Shown: positions 43,765 through 53,029 of the stretch, one piece after another
How the letters are laid out: each line of letters opens with the position of its first letter
How positions within the stretch are numbered: position 1 is the first letter of the stretch
Assembly (NCBI RefSeq): GCF_030160835.1
Contig: NZ_BSPC01000005.1
Coordinates: forward strand, 62,001-126,000
Direction of reading: 5' to 3'
Length of the DNA: 64,000 nt
Source: Labrys miyagiensis
Lineage (GTDB): Bacteria; Pseudomonadota; Alphaproteobacteria; Rhizobiales; Labraceae
Program-made: the position numbers and the translations under genes
Notes under the pieces: generated by a model
Told to the model about the DNA's origin: nothing
What the model saw: the letters and a program-made list of their open reading frames with translations, nothing else
The model's database searches: none

Positions 43765-45095
43765 TACTTCGGTGCTGTCCCGTTGAAGGCCAGCACTTCA
43801 CCCGCAAGGTAGAGCGAGCCCGTCAGCACCACGCGGGGCGCCACCGTGAAGGCTTCGCTGGCGATGGCCCTGAGGGCCTCTTCCAGGCTGGCGTGGGGCC
43901 GGGCGGCGAGGCCGGCATGGCGAGCGGCCAGCGCCACTTCCTCGGGAGAGCGGGCGGCGCTGCTGTGCTCGATCGGCACGGTATGCACTTCGCGGGCCAG
44001 TCCCGAGAAATTGTGCAGGAAGCCGTCGGAATCCTTGGTGGTCAGCATGCCCGTGACCAGCACCAGGGGGCGGGGGCGGCGTTCCTCGAGTTCCGCCAGG
44101 GCCTCGGCGAGCACGCGGCCGCCATCGACATTGTGGCCGCCATCGAGCCAGATCTCGGAGCCGGCCGGCAGCAAAGCGGGGATGGCGCCCTGGTTGATGC
44201 GCTGCAGGCGCGCCGGCCATTCCACGGTCTGCATCGCCTTCTCGAAATGCGCGTCCTTCATGTGGAAAAGGCTCTGGCTGCGCAAGGCGGCGATGGCGAG
44301 GCCGGCATTGCGGTGCTGGTGGCGGCCCGACAGGCGCGGCAGCGGCAGGTCGAGCAGGCCGCTCTCGTCCTGATAGACCAGGCGGCCATTCTCCTCATGC
44401 ACATCGAAATCCTGGCCGCCGATGATCAGCGGCGCGCCAACCTTGGCGGCCACCGCCTCGATGACCGCTCTGACTTCGTCGATCTGCGGATAGATCACAC
44501 CCGGCGAACCGGGCTTGAGGATGCCTGCCTTTTCGCGGGCAATGCCGGCAATATCGGTGCCGAGGAAATCGGCATGGTCCTGCGAGATCGAGGCGATCAC
44601 GCTCACCAGCGGCCTGTCGATGACATTGGTGGTGTCCATCCGCCCGCCGAGACCGACCTCGAGCAGCAGGACATCGGCGGGATTGTCAGCGAAGAGCTTG
44701 AAGGCGGCTGCGGTGGTGATCTCGAAGAAGGTGATTGGCGCACCGTCGTTGACCTTCTCGCAGGCCTCGAAGGCCTCGACCAGCCTGTCCTCGTCCACCA
44801 GCCGGCCGCCACCGGAAACGCCCTTTGGCGCGGCGAGGCGGATGCGCTCGTGGAAATGCACGAGATGGGGCGAGGTATAGACATGCACGCCATAGCCCGC
44901 AGCCTCCAGTGCCGCGCGCATGAAGGCGATGGTCGAGCCCTTGCCATTGGTGCCGGCGACGTGGATCACCGGCGGCACCTTGCGTTCGGGATGGCCGAGT
45001 TTCGCCAGCAGCGCCTCGATACGCTCGAGCGACAGGTCGATCTTCTTGGGATGCAGCGCCATGAAGCGGGAGAGATAGGCGTCGGACTGCGTCAT
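43764..45095 (-). CDS. folC: Bifunctional folylpolyglutamate synthase / dihydrofolate synthase
   Basis: The 443-residue Mur-ligase-type enzyme has the P-loop VAGTNGKGSTIAFMRA, VYTSPHLVHFHERIRL and the EVGLGGRMDTTNVID segment. A late WLDGGHNVDGGRVLA and VTGMLTTKDSDGFL are also typical. It adds glutamate to dihydropteroate and to tetrahydrofolate. It lies downstream of accD in the same direction, the usual accD-folC arrangement, although 177 bases separate them. Confidence 0.95.
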   Translation of the reverse strand: MTQSDAYLSRFMALHPKKIDLSLERIEALLAKLGHPERKVPPVIHVAGTNGKGSTIAFMRAALEAAGYGVHVYTSPHLVHFHERIRLAAPKGVSGGGRLVDEDRLVEAFEACEKVNDGAPITFFEITTAAAFKLFADNPADVLLLEVGLGGRMDTTNVIDRPLVSVIASISQDHADFLGTDIAGIAREKAGILKPGSPGVIYPQIDEVRAVIEAVAAKVGAPLIIGGQDFDVHEENGRLVYQDESGLLDLPLPRLSGRHQHRNAGLAIAALRSQSLFHMKDAHFEKAMQTVEWPARLQRINQGAIPALLPAGSEIWLDGGHNVDGGRVLAEALAELEERRPRPLVLVTGMLTTKDSDGFLHNFSGLAREVHTVPIEHSSAARSPEEVALAARHAGLAARPHASLEEALRAIASEAFTVAPRVVLTGSLYLAGEVLAFNGTAPK

Positions 45096-45272
45096 CGAGC
45101 GTGGAGACCGGAGTAGAGAGGGTGAAAGCCTTGCGCAGCAACAGCGGATGGGCCCGCTCGCCAGGGCGACTCATTCAGAAAGCGCACGATGAGCAGTATC
45201 CAATTCCGAGGGGCCATGGCATGCGGACCGCCCCCCTCCCAACCCGCTTTGGCGGATAAGGCTGCTTGAGCC

Positions 45273-46148
45273 TCACGCCGCCTGCGGCATGTCCTTGGCC
45301 GGCGCCTTGGTCAGCAGGCGGCAGAGGCGGGCCAGTGTCGACTTCAGATCGTTGCGGTGCACGACCATGTCGACCATGCCGTGCTCCTTGAGATATTCGG
45401 AGCGCTGGAAACCCTCGGGCAGCTTTTCGCGGATGGTCTGCTCGATCACGCGCGGCCCGGCAAAGCCGATCAGAGCGCCGGGCTCGGCGAGCTGGACGTC
45501 GCCCAGCATGGCATAGGACGCGGTGACGCCGCCGGTGGTCGGGTTGGTGAGCACCACGATATAGGGCTTCTTCGCCTCACGCAGGCGCTGGATCGCCACG
45601 GTGGTGCGCGGCATCTGCATCAGCGAAAGGATGCCCTCCTGCATGCGGGCGCCGCCGGAGGCCGCGAACATCACGAAGGGCAGGCCCCGTTCGGTTGCGG
45701 TGAGCAGGCCCTTCACCACCGCCTCGCCGGCCGCCATGCCAAGCGAACCGCCCATGAAATCGAAATCCTGCACGCCGATCACCATCGGCACGCCATCGAC
45801 CGTGCCGACGCCGAGCTTGATGGCGTCCTGCATGCCGGTCTTGGTGCGGGCGTCCTTCAGGCGATCGGTGTAGCGCTTCTCGTCCCGGAACTTCAGGGGG
45901 TCGGCCATCACCTCGGGGATCGGCAGATCCTCCCACTTGCCCTCGTCGAACATCATGGTGAGGCGCTGGGTCGCCGTCATGCGCATGTGAAAATTCGACG
46001 TGGGGATAACGTAGTTGTTCTGCTCCAGGTCCTTGTGGAACACCATCTGGCCGGTTTCCGGGCATTTGATCCACAGATTCTCCGGCGTGTCGCGGCGCGA
46101 GAAGAAGTCCTTGATGCGCGGCGGGACGACGTTGGCAATCCAGTTCAT
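45273..46148 (-). CDS. accD: Acetyl-CoA carboxylase, carboxyltransferase beta subunit
   Basis: The 291-residue AccD shows the crotonase-like carboxyltransferase core. [56 protein letters not shown] and [13 protein letters not shown] are all present. The N-terminal zinc ribbon of other AccD proteins is reduced: only [12 protein letters not shown] keeps one Cys, and the remaining three are missing. From memory this is usual in Hyphomicrobiales. I chose the ATG at 46148 ([12 protein letters not shown]), the family's start. It pairs with AccA for the first step of fatty-acid synthesis. Confidence 0.95.
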   Translation of the reverse strand: MNWIANVVPPRIKDFFSRRDTPENLWIKCPETGQMVFHKDLEQNNYVIPTSNFHMRMTATQRLTMMFDEGKWEDLPIPEVMADPLKFRDEKRYTDRLKDARTKTGMQDAIKLGVGTVDGVPMVIGVQDFDFMGGSLGMAAGEAVVKGLLTATERGLPFVMFAASGGARMQEGILSLMQMPRTTVAIQRLREAKKPYIVVLTNPTTGGVTASYAMLGDVQLAEPGALIGFAGPRVIEQTIREKLPEGFQRSEYLKEHGMVDMVVHRNDLKSTLARLCRLLTKAPAKDMPQAA

Positions 46149-46322
46149 AGGGAACCTCAAAACAAGACGCCTGTCCCAGGAGGGGCAGGACGACGACATG
46201 TCATTCTGCCCTATGTAGTCGTTTGCGATCCTTTTGTCAGCGGGCTAGACGTAAGCCGGCAAGCGCGCGATATGTAAGACGAATCCAAGCATCAATGAAT
46301 TAAGACATCAGGGAGTCCCGGG

Positions 46323-47084
46323 ATGGCGAACGCCATTTTTCCAGATCTCAGAGGCCGCACCGTCCTCGTCACCGGCGGCGGGCAGGGCATCGGCGCAGCG
46401 ATCGTGCGGCTCTTCGCCGAACAGGGCTCGAAGGTCGGCTTCATCGATATTGCCGCGAAGGTCTCGCAGGCGCTGGCGGACGAATTGAACAAGGCTGGCG
46501 GTACAGTACTGTTCAAGCAGGCCGATATTACCGATATCGACGCACTCAAGGATGCCATCGCCGACATCAGTGCCAAGCTCGGGGCGATCACCGTGCTCAT
46601 CAACAATGCAGCGCACGACCAGCGGCACAAATTCTTCGAAGTGACGCCCGACTATTTCGACGACCGCATCGCCGTCAATCTCAAGCACGCCTTCTTCGCC
46701 GCGCAGGCCGCCATCCCCGACATGATTGCTGCTGGTGGTGGCTCGATCGTCAATCTCGGCTCAGGTTCCTGGCTGATGGGCTCGGAAGACCTCACCGCCT
46801 ATGCCACCGCCAAATCGGCGGCCTATGGTTTGACCCGAGTACTCGCCGGCGAATTCGGCAAGGACAATATCCGCGTGAACTGCGTGATTCCCGGCTGGAT
46901 CATGACGGAACGCCAGATCGCCCTCTGGGTAGACGCCAAGGGCGAGGAAGCGATCTTCCGCAACCAGGCCCTCAAGCGCAAGATGCTGCCGGAGGACGTG
47001 GCGAAGGCCGTGCTGTTCCTGGCCTCGGACCAGGCTTCCGGCATGACCAACCAGCAGATCGTGGTGGATGGCGGCTGGATCTGA
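46323..47084 (+). CDS. Short-chain dehydrogenase/reductase
   Basis: The 253-residue classical SDR has VLVTGGGQGIGAAIVRLF, NNAAH, a catalytic Ser in NLGSGSW, YATAKSAAYGL (Y-x-x-x-K) and a closing TNQQIVVDGGWI. It lies upstream of the 2-keto-3-deoxy-galactonate kinase and aldolase genes, on the same strand but separated by a 150-base palindromic gap. It may oxidise the sugar that enters this pathway (for example galactose or a uronate), but the substrate is inference. Confidence 0.88.
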   Translation: MANAIFPDLRGRTVLVTGGGQGIGAAIVRLFAEQGSKVGFIDIAAKVSQALADELNKAGGTVLFKQADITDIDALKDAIADISAKLGAITVLINNAAHDQRHKFFEVTPDYFDDRIAVNLKHAFFAAQAAIPDMIAAGGGSIVNLGSGSWLMGSEDLTAYATAKSAAYGLTRVLAGEFGKDNIRVNCVIPGWIMTERQIALWVDAKGEEAIFRNQALKRKMLPEDVAKAVLFLASDQASGMTNQQIVVDGGWI

Positions 47085-47085
47085 T

Positions 47086-47215
47086 GTCATCCCGTGCGCG
47101 ATGCGGCACGAAGTGCTGCTTCGCAGACACGGGACCGTGAGCCGCAAGAGCCTTTCTTTCGTACGATCCCGTATCTGCGCCGCACCATTGCATGGTGCAC
47201 CGCGTACGGGATGAC
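47086..47215. repeat. Dispersed inverted element (GTCATCCCGT / ACGGGATGAC)
   Basis: GTCATCCCGTGCGCG and CGCGTACGGGATGAC face each other. Inside, GCGGCACGAAGTGCTGC and GCACCATTGCATGGTGC form smaller hairpins. The related copy at 62881-63006 has the same ends. Confidence 0.85.
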
Positions 47216-47232
47216 CAACCCTTGGACCCAGC

Positions 47233-48123
47233 ATGACTTCTGAACTGATCGCCGTGGATTGGGGCACCAGCCGGTTCCGGGCCTTCCGGCTCGATGGCGC
47301 CGGCAAGGTGCTCGACCGCCTTTCCGCCGAGGACGGCATGTCGACCGTTCCTGCTGGTGGCTTTGCCGCCGTGCTTGAGCGCCATTGCGGGGCCTGGATG
47401 AAGGCCAATCCAAAGGCGCCGGTGCTGATGGCCGGCATGGTCGGCGCCCGCAATGGCTGGGCCGAAGCAGCCTACTCCACCTGCCCCGCCTCGCCTAAAA
47501 GCCTTGCAAACGCAATGCTCAAGGTCACGGATCGGGTCTCCATCGTGCCCGGTGTGATCGCACGCGATAAAAGTGGTGCGGATGTCATGCGGGGCGAGGA
47601 AACCCTGATCTTCGGCACCGAGGTCAAGAACGGCCTCGTCTGCCTGCCCGGCACCCATTCGAAATGGGCCAGGGTCGAAGAGGGCGCCATCACCGATTTC
47701 GCCACCTTCATGACCGGCGAGACCTATGCACTCTTCCGCCAGCAAAGCCTCCTCTCGCGCCTTGCCACGGAGCCCGAAGACCTGACCGGCTTCGATGATG
47801 GGCTCGAGGCGGCCAAGGACGGCACGGGCCTCACCAACCGCCTGTTCCAGGCCCGCTCTCGCGTGCTCGGCGACGAAATGGCAGGCGAGAAGGTCGGTCC
47901 CTATCTTTCCGGCCTCCTGATCGGCGCCGAGGTCGAGGGCGCCTTCAAGCGCTATGGCAGCAACCATGTCATCACCCTGGTGGCCGATGGCGTGCTGGCC
48001 CAGCGCTATGTCGCGGCGCTGCGCTCCCATGGCGCCAGCCTCGAGATCATCTCGCCCGAACGCGCCTTTCTCGAAGGCCTCGCCACCATTGCGGCGGCAC
48101 GCAGCCAGGATCCCACGCCATGA
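47233..48123 (+). CDS. dgoK: 2-dehydro-3-deoxygalactonokinase
   Basis: The 296-residue sugar kinase has LIAVDWGTSRFRAFRLDGAG (phosphate-1 motif), MVGARNGW, VCLPGTHSKWARV and SGLLIGAEVEGA. These are the marks of DgoK, which phosphorylates 2-keto-3-deoxy-galactonate. The stop overlaps the aldolase start by four bases (ATGA), confirming the two-step kinase-aldolase unit of the De Ley-Doudoroff galactonate pathway. The dehydratase DgoD is not in the window. Confidence 0.93.
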   Translation: MTSELIAVDWGTSRFRAFRLDGAGKVLDRLSAEDGMSTVPAGGFAAVLERHCGAWMKANPKAPVLMAGMVGARNGWAEAAYSTCPASPKSLANAMLKVTDRVSIVPGVIARDKSGADVMRGEETLIFGTEVKNGLVCLPGTHSKWARVEEGAITDFATFMTGETYALFRQQSLLSRLATEPEDLTGFDDGLEAAKDGTGLTNRLFQARSRVLGDEMAGEKVGPYLSGLLIGAEVEGAFKRYGSNHVITLVADGVLAQRYVAALRSHGASLEIISPERAFLEGLATIAAARSQDPTP

Positions 48124-48788
48124 GCCTCGATTTGGAAGCCAGCCTCGATTTGGAAGCCAGCCTCGATTTGCAAGCCGCCCTCGCCAGTATGCCGCTGGTA
48201 GCGATCTTGCGTGGCGTCAAGCCGGATGAAGTCGTCGGTATCGCCGAGGCGATCGTCGCCGCCGGCATCCGGATCATCGAGGTGCCGCTCAACTCGCCCG
48301 ACCCCTTCACCTCGATCGGCCTGCTCGCCCGGCACCTGGGTCACGGGGCACTGGTGGGCGCGGGCACCGTATTGACGATCTCCGACGTCGAGAAAGTCGC
48401 AGAGGCCGGTGGCACGGTGATCGTCTCGCCGAACACCAACCCAGAGGTGATTCGCGCCACCAAGGCGCGTGGCCTGCTGTCACTGCCGGGATTCTTCACG
48501 CCTTCGGAGGCCTTTGCGGCGCTAGAAGCCGGCGCCGATGCCCTGAAGCTGTTCCCGGCCGAGATGTCCTCGCCCGCGGCGGTGAAGGCGATGCGCGCGG
48601 TGCTGCCGAAAGCGACAAAACTCCTGGTAGTGGGCGGCGTTTCGCCGGCAACCATTCCACCCTATCTCGCGGTGGGGGTCGACGGCTTCGGCGTCGGGTC
48701 CGATCTCTATGCGGTAGGCCGGGATGCAGCGGAGGTGGGCCTGCGGGCGCGGGCCCTTGCTGAGGTGGTGCAGAAGATGCGGGAGTAA
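48120..48788 (+). CDS. dgoA: 2-dehydro-3-deoxy-6-phosphogalactonate aldolase
   Basis: The 222-residue class I aldolase has MPLVAILRGVKPDEVV, IIEVPLNSPDPF (catalytic Glu), VGAGTVLTISDVE, SPNTNPEVI, LPGFFTPSEAF and LKLFPAEM, with the Schiff-base Lys in LKLFPAE. It splits KDPGal into pyruvate and glyceraldehyde-3-phosphate. Its first 17 residues contain the repeat LDLEAS-LDLEAS-LDLQAA, encoded by a tandem DNA repeat at about 48123-48170. This extends the N-terminus beyond the usual start. Confidence 0.93.
   Translation: MSLDLEASLDLEASLDLQAALASMPLVAILRGVKPDEVVGIAEAIVAAGIRIIEVPLNSPDPFTSIGLLARHLGHGALVGAGTVLTISDVEKVAEAGGTVIVSPNTNPEVIRATKARGLLSLPGFFTPSEAFAALEAGADALKLFPAEMSSPAAVKAMRAVLPKATKLLVVGGVSPATIPPYLAVGVDGFGVGSDLYAVGRDAAEVGLRARALAEVVQKMRE
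48123..48170 (+). repeat. Tandem 18-bp repeat at the start of dgoA
   Basis: The unit CCTCGATTTGGAAGCCAG is repeated, with a third, slightly changed unit (CAAGCC instead of GAAGCC). It is in frame (six codons per unit), so gain or loss of a unit would only lengthen or shorten the N-terminus. Confidence 0.9.
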
Positions 48789-48791
48789 CGC

Positions 48792-48870
48792 GGAGTGGCG
48801 GTCTCCGACCGCCATTTCTGGAACCACGGCGCTTGGGGGTAAAGAAGATAGCGGTCGGAGACCGCCACTC
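48792..48870. repeat. REPIN-like inverted pair (GGAG-TGGCGGTC type)
   Basis: GGAGTGGCGGTCTCCGACCGCCA is the left unit, itself a hairpin (GGCGGT..ACCGCC). The right unit GCGGTCGGAGACCGCCACTC lies in the opposite direction. A single half unit occurs at 50520-50542. Confidence 0.85.
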
Positions 48871-48953
48871 AAGCCGGCGGTCCCATGAAGCCCGACATAT
48901 TGCCATCCCCTCCCAACCCGCTATCTTCCCACAAAAGCCAGAGGAAACTGCCC

Positions 48954-49862
48954 ATGATCGTCGTCTTCGGCTCGCTTGGTGTCGATCTCGTCACCAATGT
49001 CAGCCACATCCCCCATCCCGGCGAAACCGTGCTGTGCGAAGGTTATTTCATGGTGCCGGGCGGCAAGGGGGCCAACCAAGCGGTCTCCGCGGCCCGCGCC
49101 GGCTCGAAGACGGCGATCATCGGTTCGCGCGGCAATGACGGCTTTGCCGATCTCGCCCTTTCGATCATGCGGGAAGCGGGGGTCGACGTCAGCGCGGTTG
49201 CTCCGGTGGAGAAGCCCACCTGCGTCGCCCTGATCACCGTGGACGAGAAGGCCGAGAACGCCATCGTGGTCGCCTCCGGCGCCAACCAGTCGACCCGTGC
49301 CGGGCAGCTCGAGAAATCCAGCCTCGGCAAGGGCGATATCGTGCTGCTGCAGCGCGAAATCCGTGATTCGGAGAATTTCGCCGCCATTAAGATCGCCAAG
49401 GAGCGCGGCGCCCGTGTCGTCTTCAACGTGGCTCCTGCTGGCCCGGTGCCCGAGGACATGCTGCGCCTGATCGACGATCTCGTGGTCAATGAGCACGAAG
49501 CTCTCACTGTCGCCAAGGCTGCTGGCATCGAGACGAGCGATCCCGAGGAGGCCGCCCGGCTGATCAACCAGCGCTATGGCTGCGCCGGCATCGTCACGCT
49601 CGGTGCGGAGGGCGTGGTCGGCTGGATCGACGGGGTGCGCCGCTCGGCCCCCGCCCTCAAGGTCACGCCGGTCGATACCACGGCGGCCGGCGACAGCTTC
49701 ACCGGCGCCTATGCCGCCGCTCTCGACCAGGGTCTGGGCTTCTCCCTGGCGCTGGCGCGCGGGGCGGCGAGCGGCTCGCTCGCCTGCACGCGGCCGGGCG
49801 CTCAAACGAGCATCCCCATGAAGGCGGAGATCGATGACGCCTTGAAGGACTATGCCGTCTGA
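48954..49862 (+). CDS. rbsK: PfkB-family sugar kinase, ribokinase-like
   Basis: The 302-residue kinase has IVVFGSLGVDLVTNVSHIPH, MVPGGKGANQAVSAARAG (signature 1) and VDTTAAGDSFTGAYAAAL (signature 2 with the catalytic Asp). It probably phosphorylates ribose or a related pentose. I chose the ATG at 48954 with GAGGAAA upstream. The symbol rests on similarity to RbsK; the neighbours point to sugar-acid use but do not prove ribose as substrate. Confidence 0.8.
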   Translation: MIVVFGSLGVDLVTNVSHIPHPGETVLCEGYFMVPGGKGANQAVSAARAGSKTAIIGSRGNDGFADLALSIMREAGVDVSAVAPVEKPTCVALITVDEKAENAIVVASGANQSTRAGQLEKSSLGKGDIVLLQREIRDSENFAAIKIAKERGARVVFNVAPAGPVPEDMLRLIDDLVVNEHEALTVAKAAGIETSDPEEAARLINQRYGCAGIVTLGAEGVVGWIDGVRRSAPALKVTPVDTTAAGDSFTGAYAAALDQGLGFSLALARGAASGSLACTRPGAQTSIPMKAEIDDALKDYAV

Positions 49863-49871
49863 GTCTTCATG

Positions 49872-49955
49872 TCCGGGTGCACGGGCATCTTGCCCGTACT
49901 TGAACCGCCGTGTTCGCGGGAAAAGAAAAACGGGCAGGATGCCCGTGCACCCGGA
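49872..49955. repeat. REPIN-like inverted pair (GGGTGCACGGGC type)
   Basis: TCCGGGTGCACGGGC and GCCCGTGCACCCGGA pair perfectly, with inner GGGCA..TGCCC hairpins. It is the same design as 43674-43764 with different stem bases. Confidence 0.88.
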
Positions 49956-50038
49956 TCAAGCGCCCTTGTCCCGAAGGCAATGTCATGGTACCCGCGCCGT
50001 GATTCAGCGGCGCTTCGTCGCGACATAAGGAACAGAAT

Positions 50039-50518
50039 ATGGCGACCGAATCGCAGAACGGCACCGAAGGCCAGGAGAGCCAGCCCTCGCTCAACGTGCT
50101 GGCACAATATATCAAGGACCTCTCCTTCGAGAATCCCAACGCGCCCCGCTCTCTCGGCAACATCCAGAATTCCCCGCAGATCGCGCTCACCGTCAATGTG
50201 AACGGCAAGCCGCTCGGGGGCCCGGACTATGAGGTCGAGCTCTCGATCGAGGGTGGCGCGGGCGAAGGCGCCGGCACGCTGTTCAAGTTCGAGCTGCTCT
50301 ATGGTGCAGTGATCCGGCTCGCCGGCATTCCCGACGACAACGTGCATGCGATGGTGATGATCGAAGGCCCGCGCCTGCTCTTCCCCTTCGCTCGCCAGAT
50401 CATCGCCGACTGCACCCGCAATGGTGGCTTCCCGCCGCTGATGATCGACCCGATCGATTTCGTGGCGCTCTACCGCAGCCGTCTCGCCCAGGCTCAGCCG
50501 ACGGTCGGCCAGGCTTGA
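50039..50518 (+). CDS. secB: Protein-export chaperone SecB
   Basis: The 159-residue SecB has NVLAQYIKDLSFENPNAP at the N-terminus, the GxVxxE-like VELSIEGGAGEGAGTLFKFEL strand region (in pieces), and FARQIIADCTRNGGFPPLMIDPIDF. This is the conserved SecA-binding C-terminal part. SecB holds precursors unfolded and delivers them to SecA. It lies convergent to dnaQ with an EamA gene between, as in the origin-proximal neighbourhood of related bacteria. AAGGA precedes the ATG. Confidence 0.96.
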   Translation: MATESQNGTEGQESQPSLNVLAQYIKDLSFENPNAPRSLGNIQNSPQIALTVNVNGKPLGGPDYEVELSIEGGAGEGAGTLFKFELLYGAVIRLAGIPDDNVHAMVMIEGPRLLFPFARQIIADCTRNGGFPPLMIDPIDFVALYRSRLAQAQPTVGQA

Positions 50519-50751
50519 TGGAGTGGTGGTCTCCGACCGCCAGTTTCCCGAGACTGCCGGCTTCCCGCCGGCCCTTTGAAATGGTGTCGAATGGCGGCTG
50601 CAGTCGCCATTTTCTTTTTCGGCAGGATCCCCGTCCTCCCGGAAGAGAATCCGTGAACTGTGCCGGTTCTGCCGTCACAGCAGGGATCGGGTGTCGTCCT
50701 TCCCAAACCTCCGCCATACCCCGGAAAACCACTCTTCCGGGGATACGCACG

Positions 50752-51681
50752 ATGACATCGCCTTCCGCCCGACCGATGAGCCCTCTTGAATGGGGTCTCC
50801 TGCTCGCCCTCTCCGTGCTGTGGGGCGGCTCCTTCTTCTTCACCCATGTCGCCATCGCGGCGCTGCCGCCTTTCACTATCGTGACCCTGCGCGTCGGCCT
50901 GGCAGCTTTCATCCTCCTGGCGATGCTGCCCTTCTTTGGCCTGCGCCTGCCGGCGGACGCCCGCGTCTGGGCTGCCTTCCTCGGCATGGGCCTCCTCAAC
51001 AATGTCGTGCCCTTCTGCCTGATCGTCTGGGGCCAGACCCATATTGCTTCCGGCCTTGCCGCCATCCTCAATGCCACCACGCCGCTCTGGACCGTGGTCG
51101 TCGCCCATGTGGCAACCGCCGAGGAGCGCATGACCGGCAACCGCCTCGCGGGCGTTCTGATCGGCCTCGCGGGCGTAGTGCTGATGATCGGCCCGGACGC
51201 GTTGCGGGGGTTTGGCACGGATATCCTCGCCCAGCTTGCGGTGCTGGGCGCCGCCATCTCTTATGCCTTCGCCGCCATCTTCGGCCGCCGCTTCAGGCGC
51301 ATGGGCATGGCGCCGATGGTCACCGCCACCGGCCAGGTCAGCGCCTCCGCCCTGATGCTGCTGCCAGTCTGCCTGCTCATCGACCGGCCCTGGACCCTGG
51401 CCATGCCGGGCCTGCCGGTCTGGGCCGCGATCGTGGGCATGGCCGCGCTCTCGACGGCGCTCGGCTACATGCTTTATTTCCGCATCCTGGCCTCGGCCGG
51501 CGCCACCAATCTTGCGCTGGTGACCTTCCTCATCCCGGTCAGCGCCATCATGCTCGGCGCGCTGGTGCTGGGCGAAACCCTGCAGCCGAAACATTTCGCG
51601 GGCATGGCGCTGATCGGACTAGCGCTGGCGGCCATCGACGGGCGGTTGCTAAGGATCTTCCGTCCAAAGGCGCTCGCTTGA
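50752..51681 (+). CDS. EamA-family (DMT) transporter
   Basis: The 309-residue protein has ten hydrophobic segments in two five-helix EamA repeats (about 10-150 and 160-295). Typical pieces are LSVLWGGSFFFTHVAIAAL, ALNATTPLWTVVVAH-like residues at the end of repeat one, and FLIPVSAIMLGALVLGE in repeat two. Such proteins export amino acids or other metabolites; the cargo is unknown. I chose the ATG at 50752; the open frame to 50515 passes through a palindromic fragment. Confidence 0.85.
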   Translation: MTSPSARPMSPLEWGLLLALSVLWGGSFFFTHVAIAALPPFTIVTLRVGLAAFILLAMLPFFGLRLPADARVWAAFLGMGLLNNVVPFCLIVWGQTHIASGLAAILNATTPLWTVVVAHVATAEERMTGNRLAGVLIGLAGVVLMIGPDALRGFGTDILAQLAVLGAAISYAFAAIFGRRFRRMGMAPMVTATGQVSASALMLLPVCLLIDRPWTLAMPGLPVWAAIVGMAALSTALGYMLYFRILASAGATNLALVTFLIPVSAIMLGALVLGETLQPKHFAGMALIGLALAAIDGRLLRIFRPKALA

Positions 51682-51732
51682 CGGAGGCCGCGCCTCGGTG
51701 CGTCGACCCAAAGGCCAGCACACCAAAACAAC

Positions 51733-52422
51733 TCACACCGCGTATTTTTTCCAGAGTGCATTCTCGCCGAGGCTTGCGATGAAGGCCTCATGCGCGGCCA
51801 GCTCTTCCGGGTGGATGCGCGGGGTGAGCGGCTGGGGGCGCGGACCGATCTTCCCGGCTGCCGCACGGGCCACGGCGGCGGCGGAAATCGAGGCGAGGCT
51901 GAGGGCTGTCTGGCGGCCGCCCGTCAGCTCGATATAGACCTCGGCCAGGATCTCGGCATCGAGCAGGGCGCCGTGCTTGACGCGCTTGGAATTATCGATG
52001 CCGTAGCGCTGGCAGAGCTGGTCCAGGGAGGCAGGCGCACCGGGGTGCTTGCGACGCGCCATGGCGAGCGTGTCGACCACCCGGTCCATCGGCAGGATGC
52101 CAAGGTTCACGCGCTTGAGCTCGGCATTCAAGAAGCGCATGTCGAAGCCGGCATTGTGAATGACCAGATGCGCTTCGCCGACGAACTCGACGAATTCCTT
52201 GGCAAGCGCGGCAAACAACGGCTTGTCCGACAGGAATTCGGAGGAAAGCCCGTGTACGTTGAAGGCTTCCACCGGCACGTCGCGCTCGGGATTGAAATAT
52301 TTGTGCCAGGTGTTGCCGGTAGGCATGCGGTCGATCATCTCGACGCAGCCGATCTCGACCAGCCTGTGGCCCTCATTGGGGTCGAGGCCAGTGGTTTCGG
52401 TGTCGAGGATGATTTCGCGCAT
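51733..52422 (-). CDS. dnaQ: DNA polymerase III epsilon subunit (3'-5' proofreading exonuclease)
   Basis: The 229-residue DEDDh exonuclease has IILDTETTGLDPNEGHRL (Asp, Glu), HNAGFDMRFLN (Asp) and HGALLDAEILAEVYIEL (His, Asp). A C-terminal segment after about residue 190 should bind the polymerase alpha subunit. It proofreads replicated DNA. It follows coaE with a 15-base gap in a minus-strand group coaE-dnaQ. Confidence 0.95.
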   Translation of the reverse strand: MREIILDTETTGLDPNEGHRLVEIGCVEMIDRMPTGNTWHKYFNPERDVPVEAFNVHGLSSEFLSDKPLFAALAKEFVEFVGEAHLVIHNAGFDMRFLNAELKRVNLGILPMDRVVDTLAMARRKHPGAPASLDQLCQRYGIDNSKRVKHGALLDAEILAEVYIELTGGRQTALSLASISAAAVARAAAGKIGPRPQPLTPRIHPEELAAHEAFIASLGENALWKKYAV

Positions 52423-52437
52423 GAAATTCCCTGCGAG

Positions 52438-53028
52438 TCAGACGGTGAAGGCAAGCGCCCTGATTATGTCATCGACCTGCCGCTGCGCAAAGGCAAAGCC
52501 GGCGCCGGTGTCGATCACGAAATGCGCGCGGGCTCTCTTTTCCACATCCGGCAGCTGGCGCGCAAGGATGGCGGCGAAGCGTTCCTCGCTCATGCCGGGC
52601 CGGACCAGCACGCGCTCGCGCTGCACCGCCGCCGGCGCCGAGACCACTGCAACGGCCTGGCAGCGCTTCTCGCCGCCGGTCTCGTAGAGGAGTGGAATGT
52701 CGAGCACCGCGAGAGGCGCGCTCTTCCGCCGCGCCTCGGCCAGGAACACTTGCTCGGTAGCGCGCACCAGCGGATGCACGATGGCCTCCAGCCGCTTCAT
52801 CGCCTCGGTATTGCCGATGACCCGCTCTCCGAGGCGAGTGCGATCGATGGCGCCGTCGACCGTGACACCTGGAAAGGCAGCCTCGACCGCACCGACGGCC
52901 GGCCCTGCATAGAGGCGATGCACGGTGGCGTCGGCGTCATGCACGGGCACACCGCCGTTGCGGAACATCGCCGCTGTGGCGGATTTGCCCATGCCAATGG
53001 AGCCGGTGAGGCCGAGAATGAAGGTCAT
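52438..53028 (-). CDS. coaE: Dephospho-CoA kinase
   Basis: The 196-residue kinase has the P-loop [46 protein letters not shown] and an ending [10 protein letters not shown]. It phosphorylates dephospho-CoA in the last step of CoA synthesis. The open frame extends to 53103, but that part is the palindromic element at 53030-53136, so I chose the ATG at 53028, which lies one base before the element. Confidence 0.95.
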   Translation of the reverse strand: MTFILGLTGSIGMGKSATAAMFRNGGVPVHDADATVHRLYAGPAVGAVEAAFPGVTVDGAIDRTRLGERVIGNTEAMKRLEAIVHPLVRATEQVFLAEARRKSAPLAVLDIPLLYETGGEKRCQAVAVVSAPAAVQRERVLVRPGMSEERFAAILARQLPDVEKRARAHFVIDTGAGFAFAQRQVDDIIRALAFTV

Positions 53029-53029
53029 A

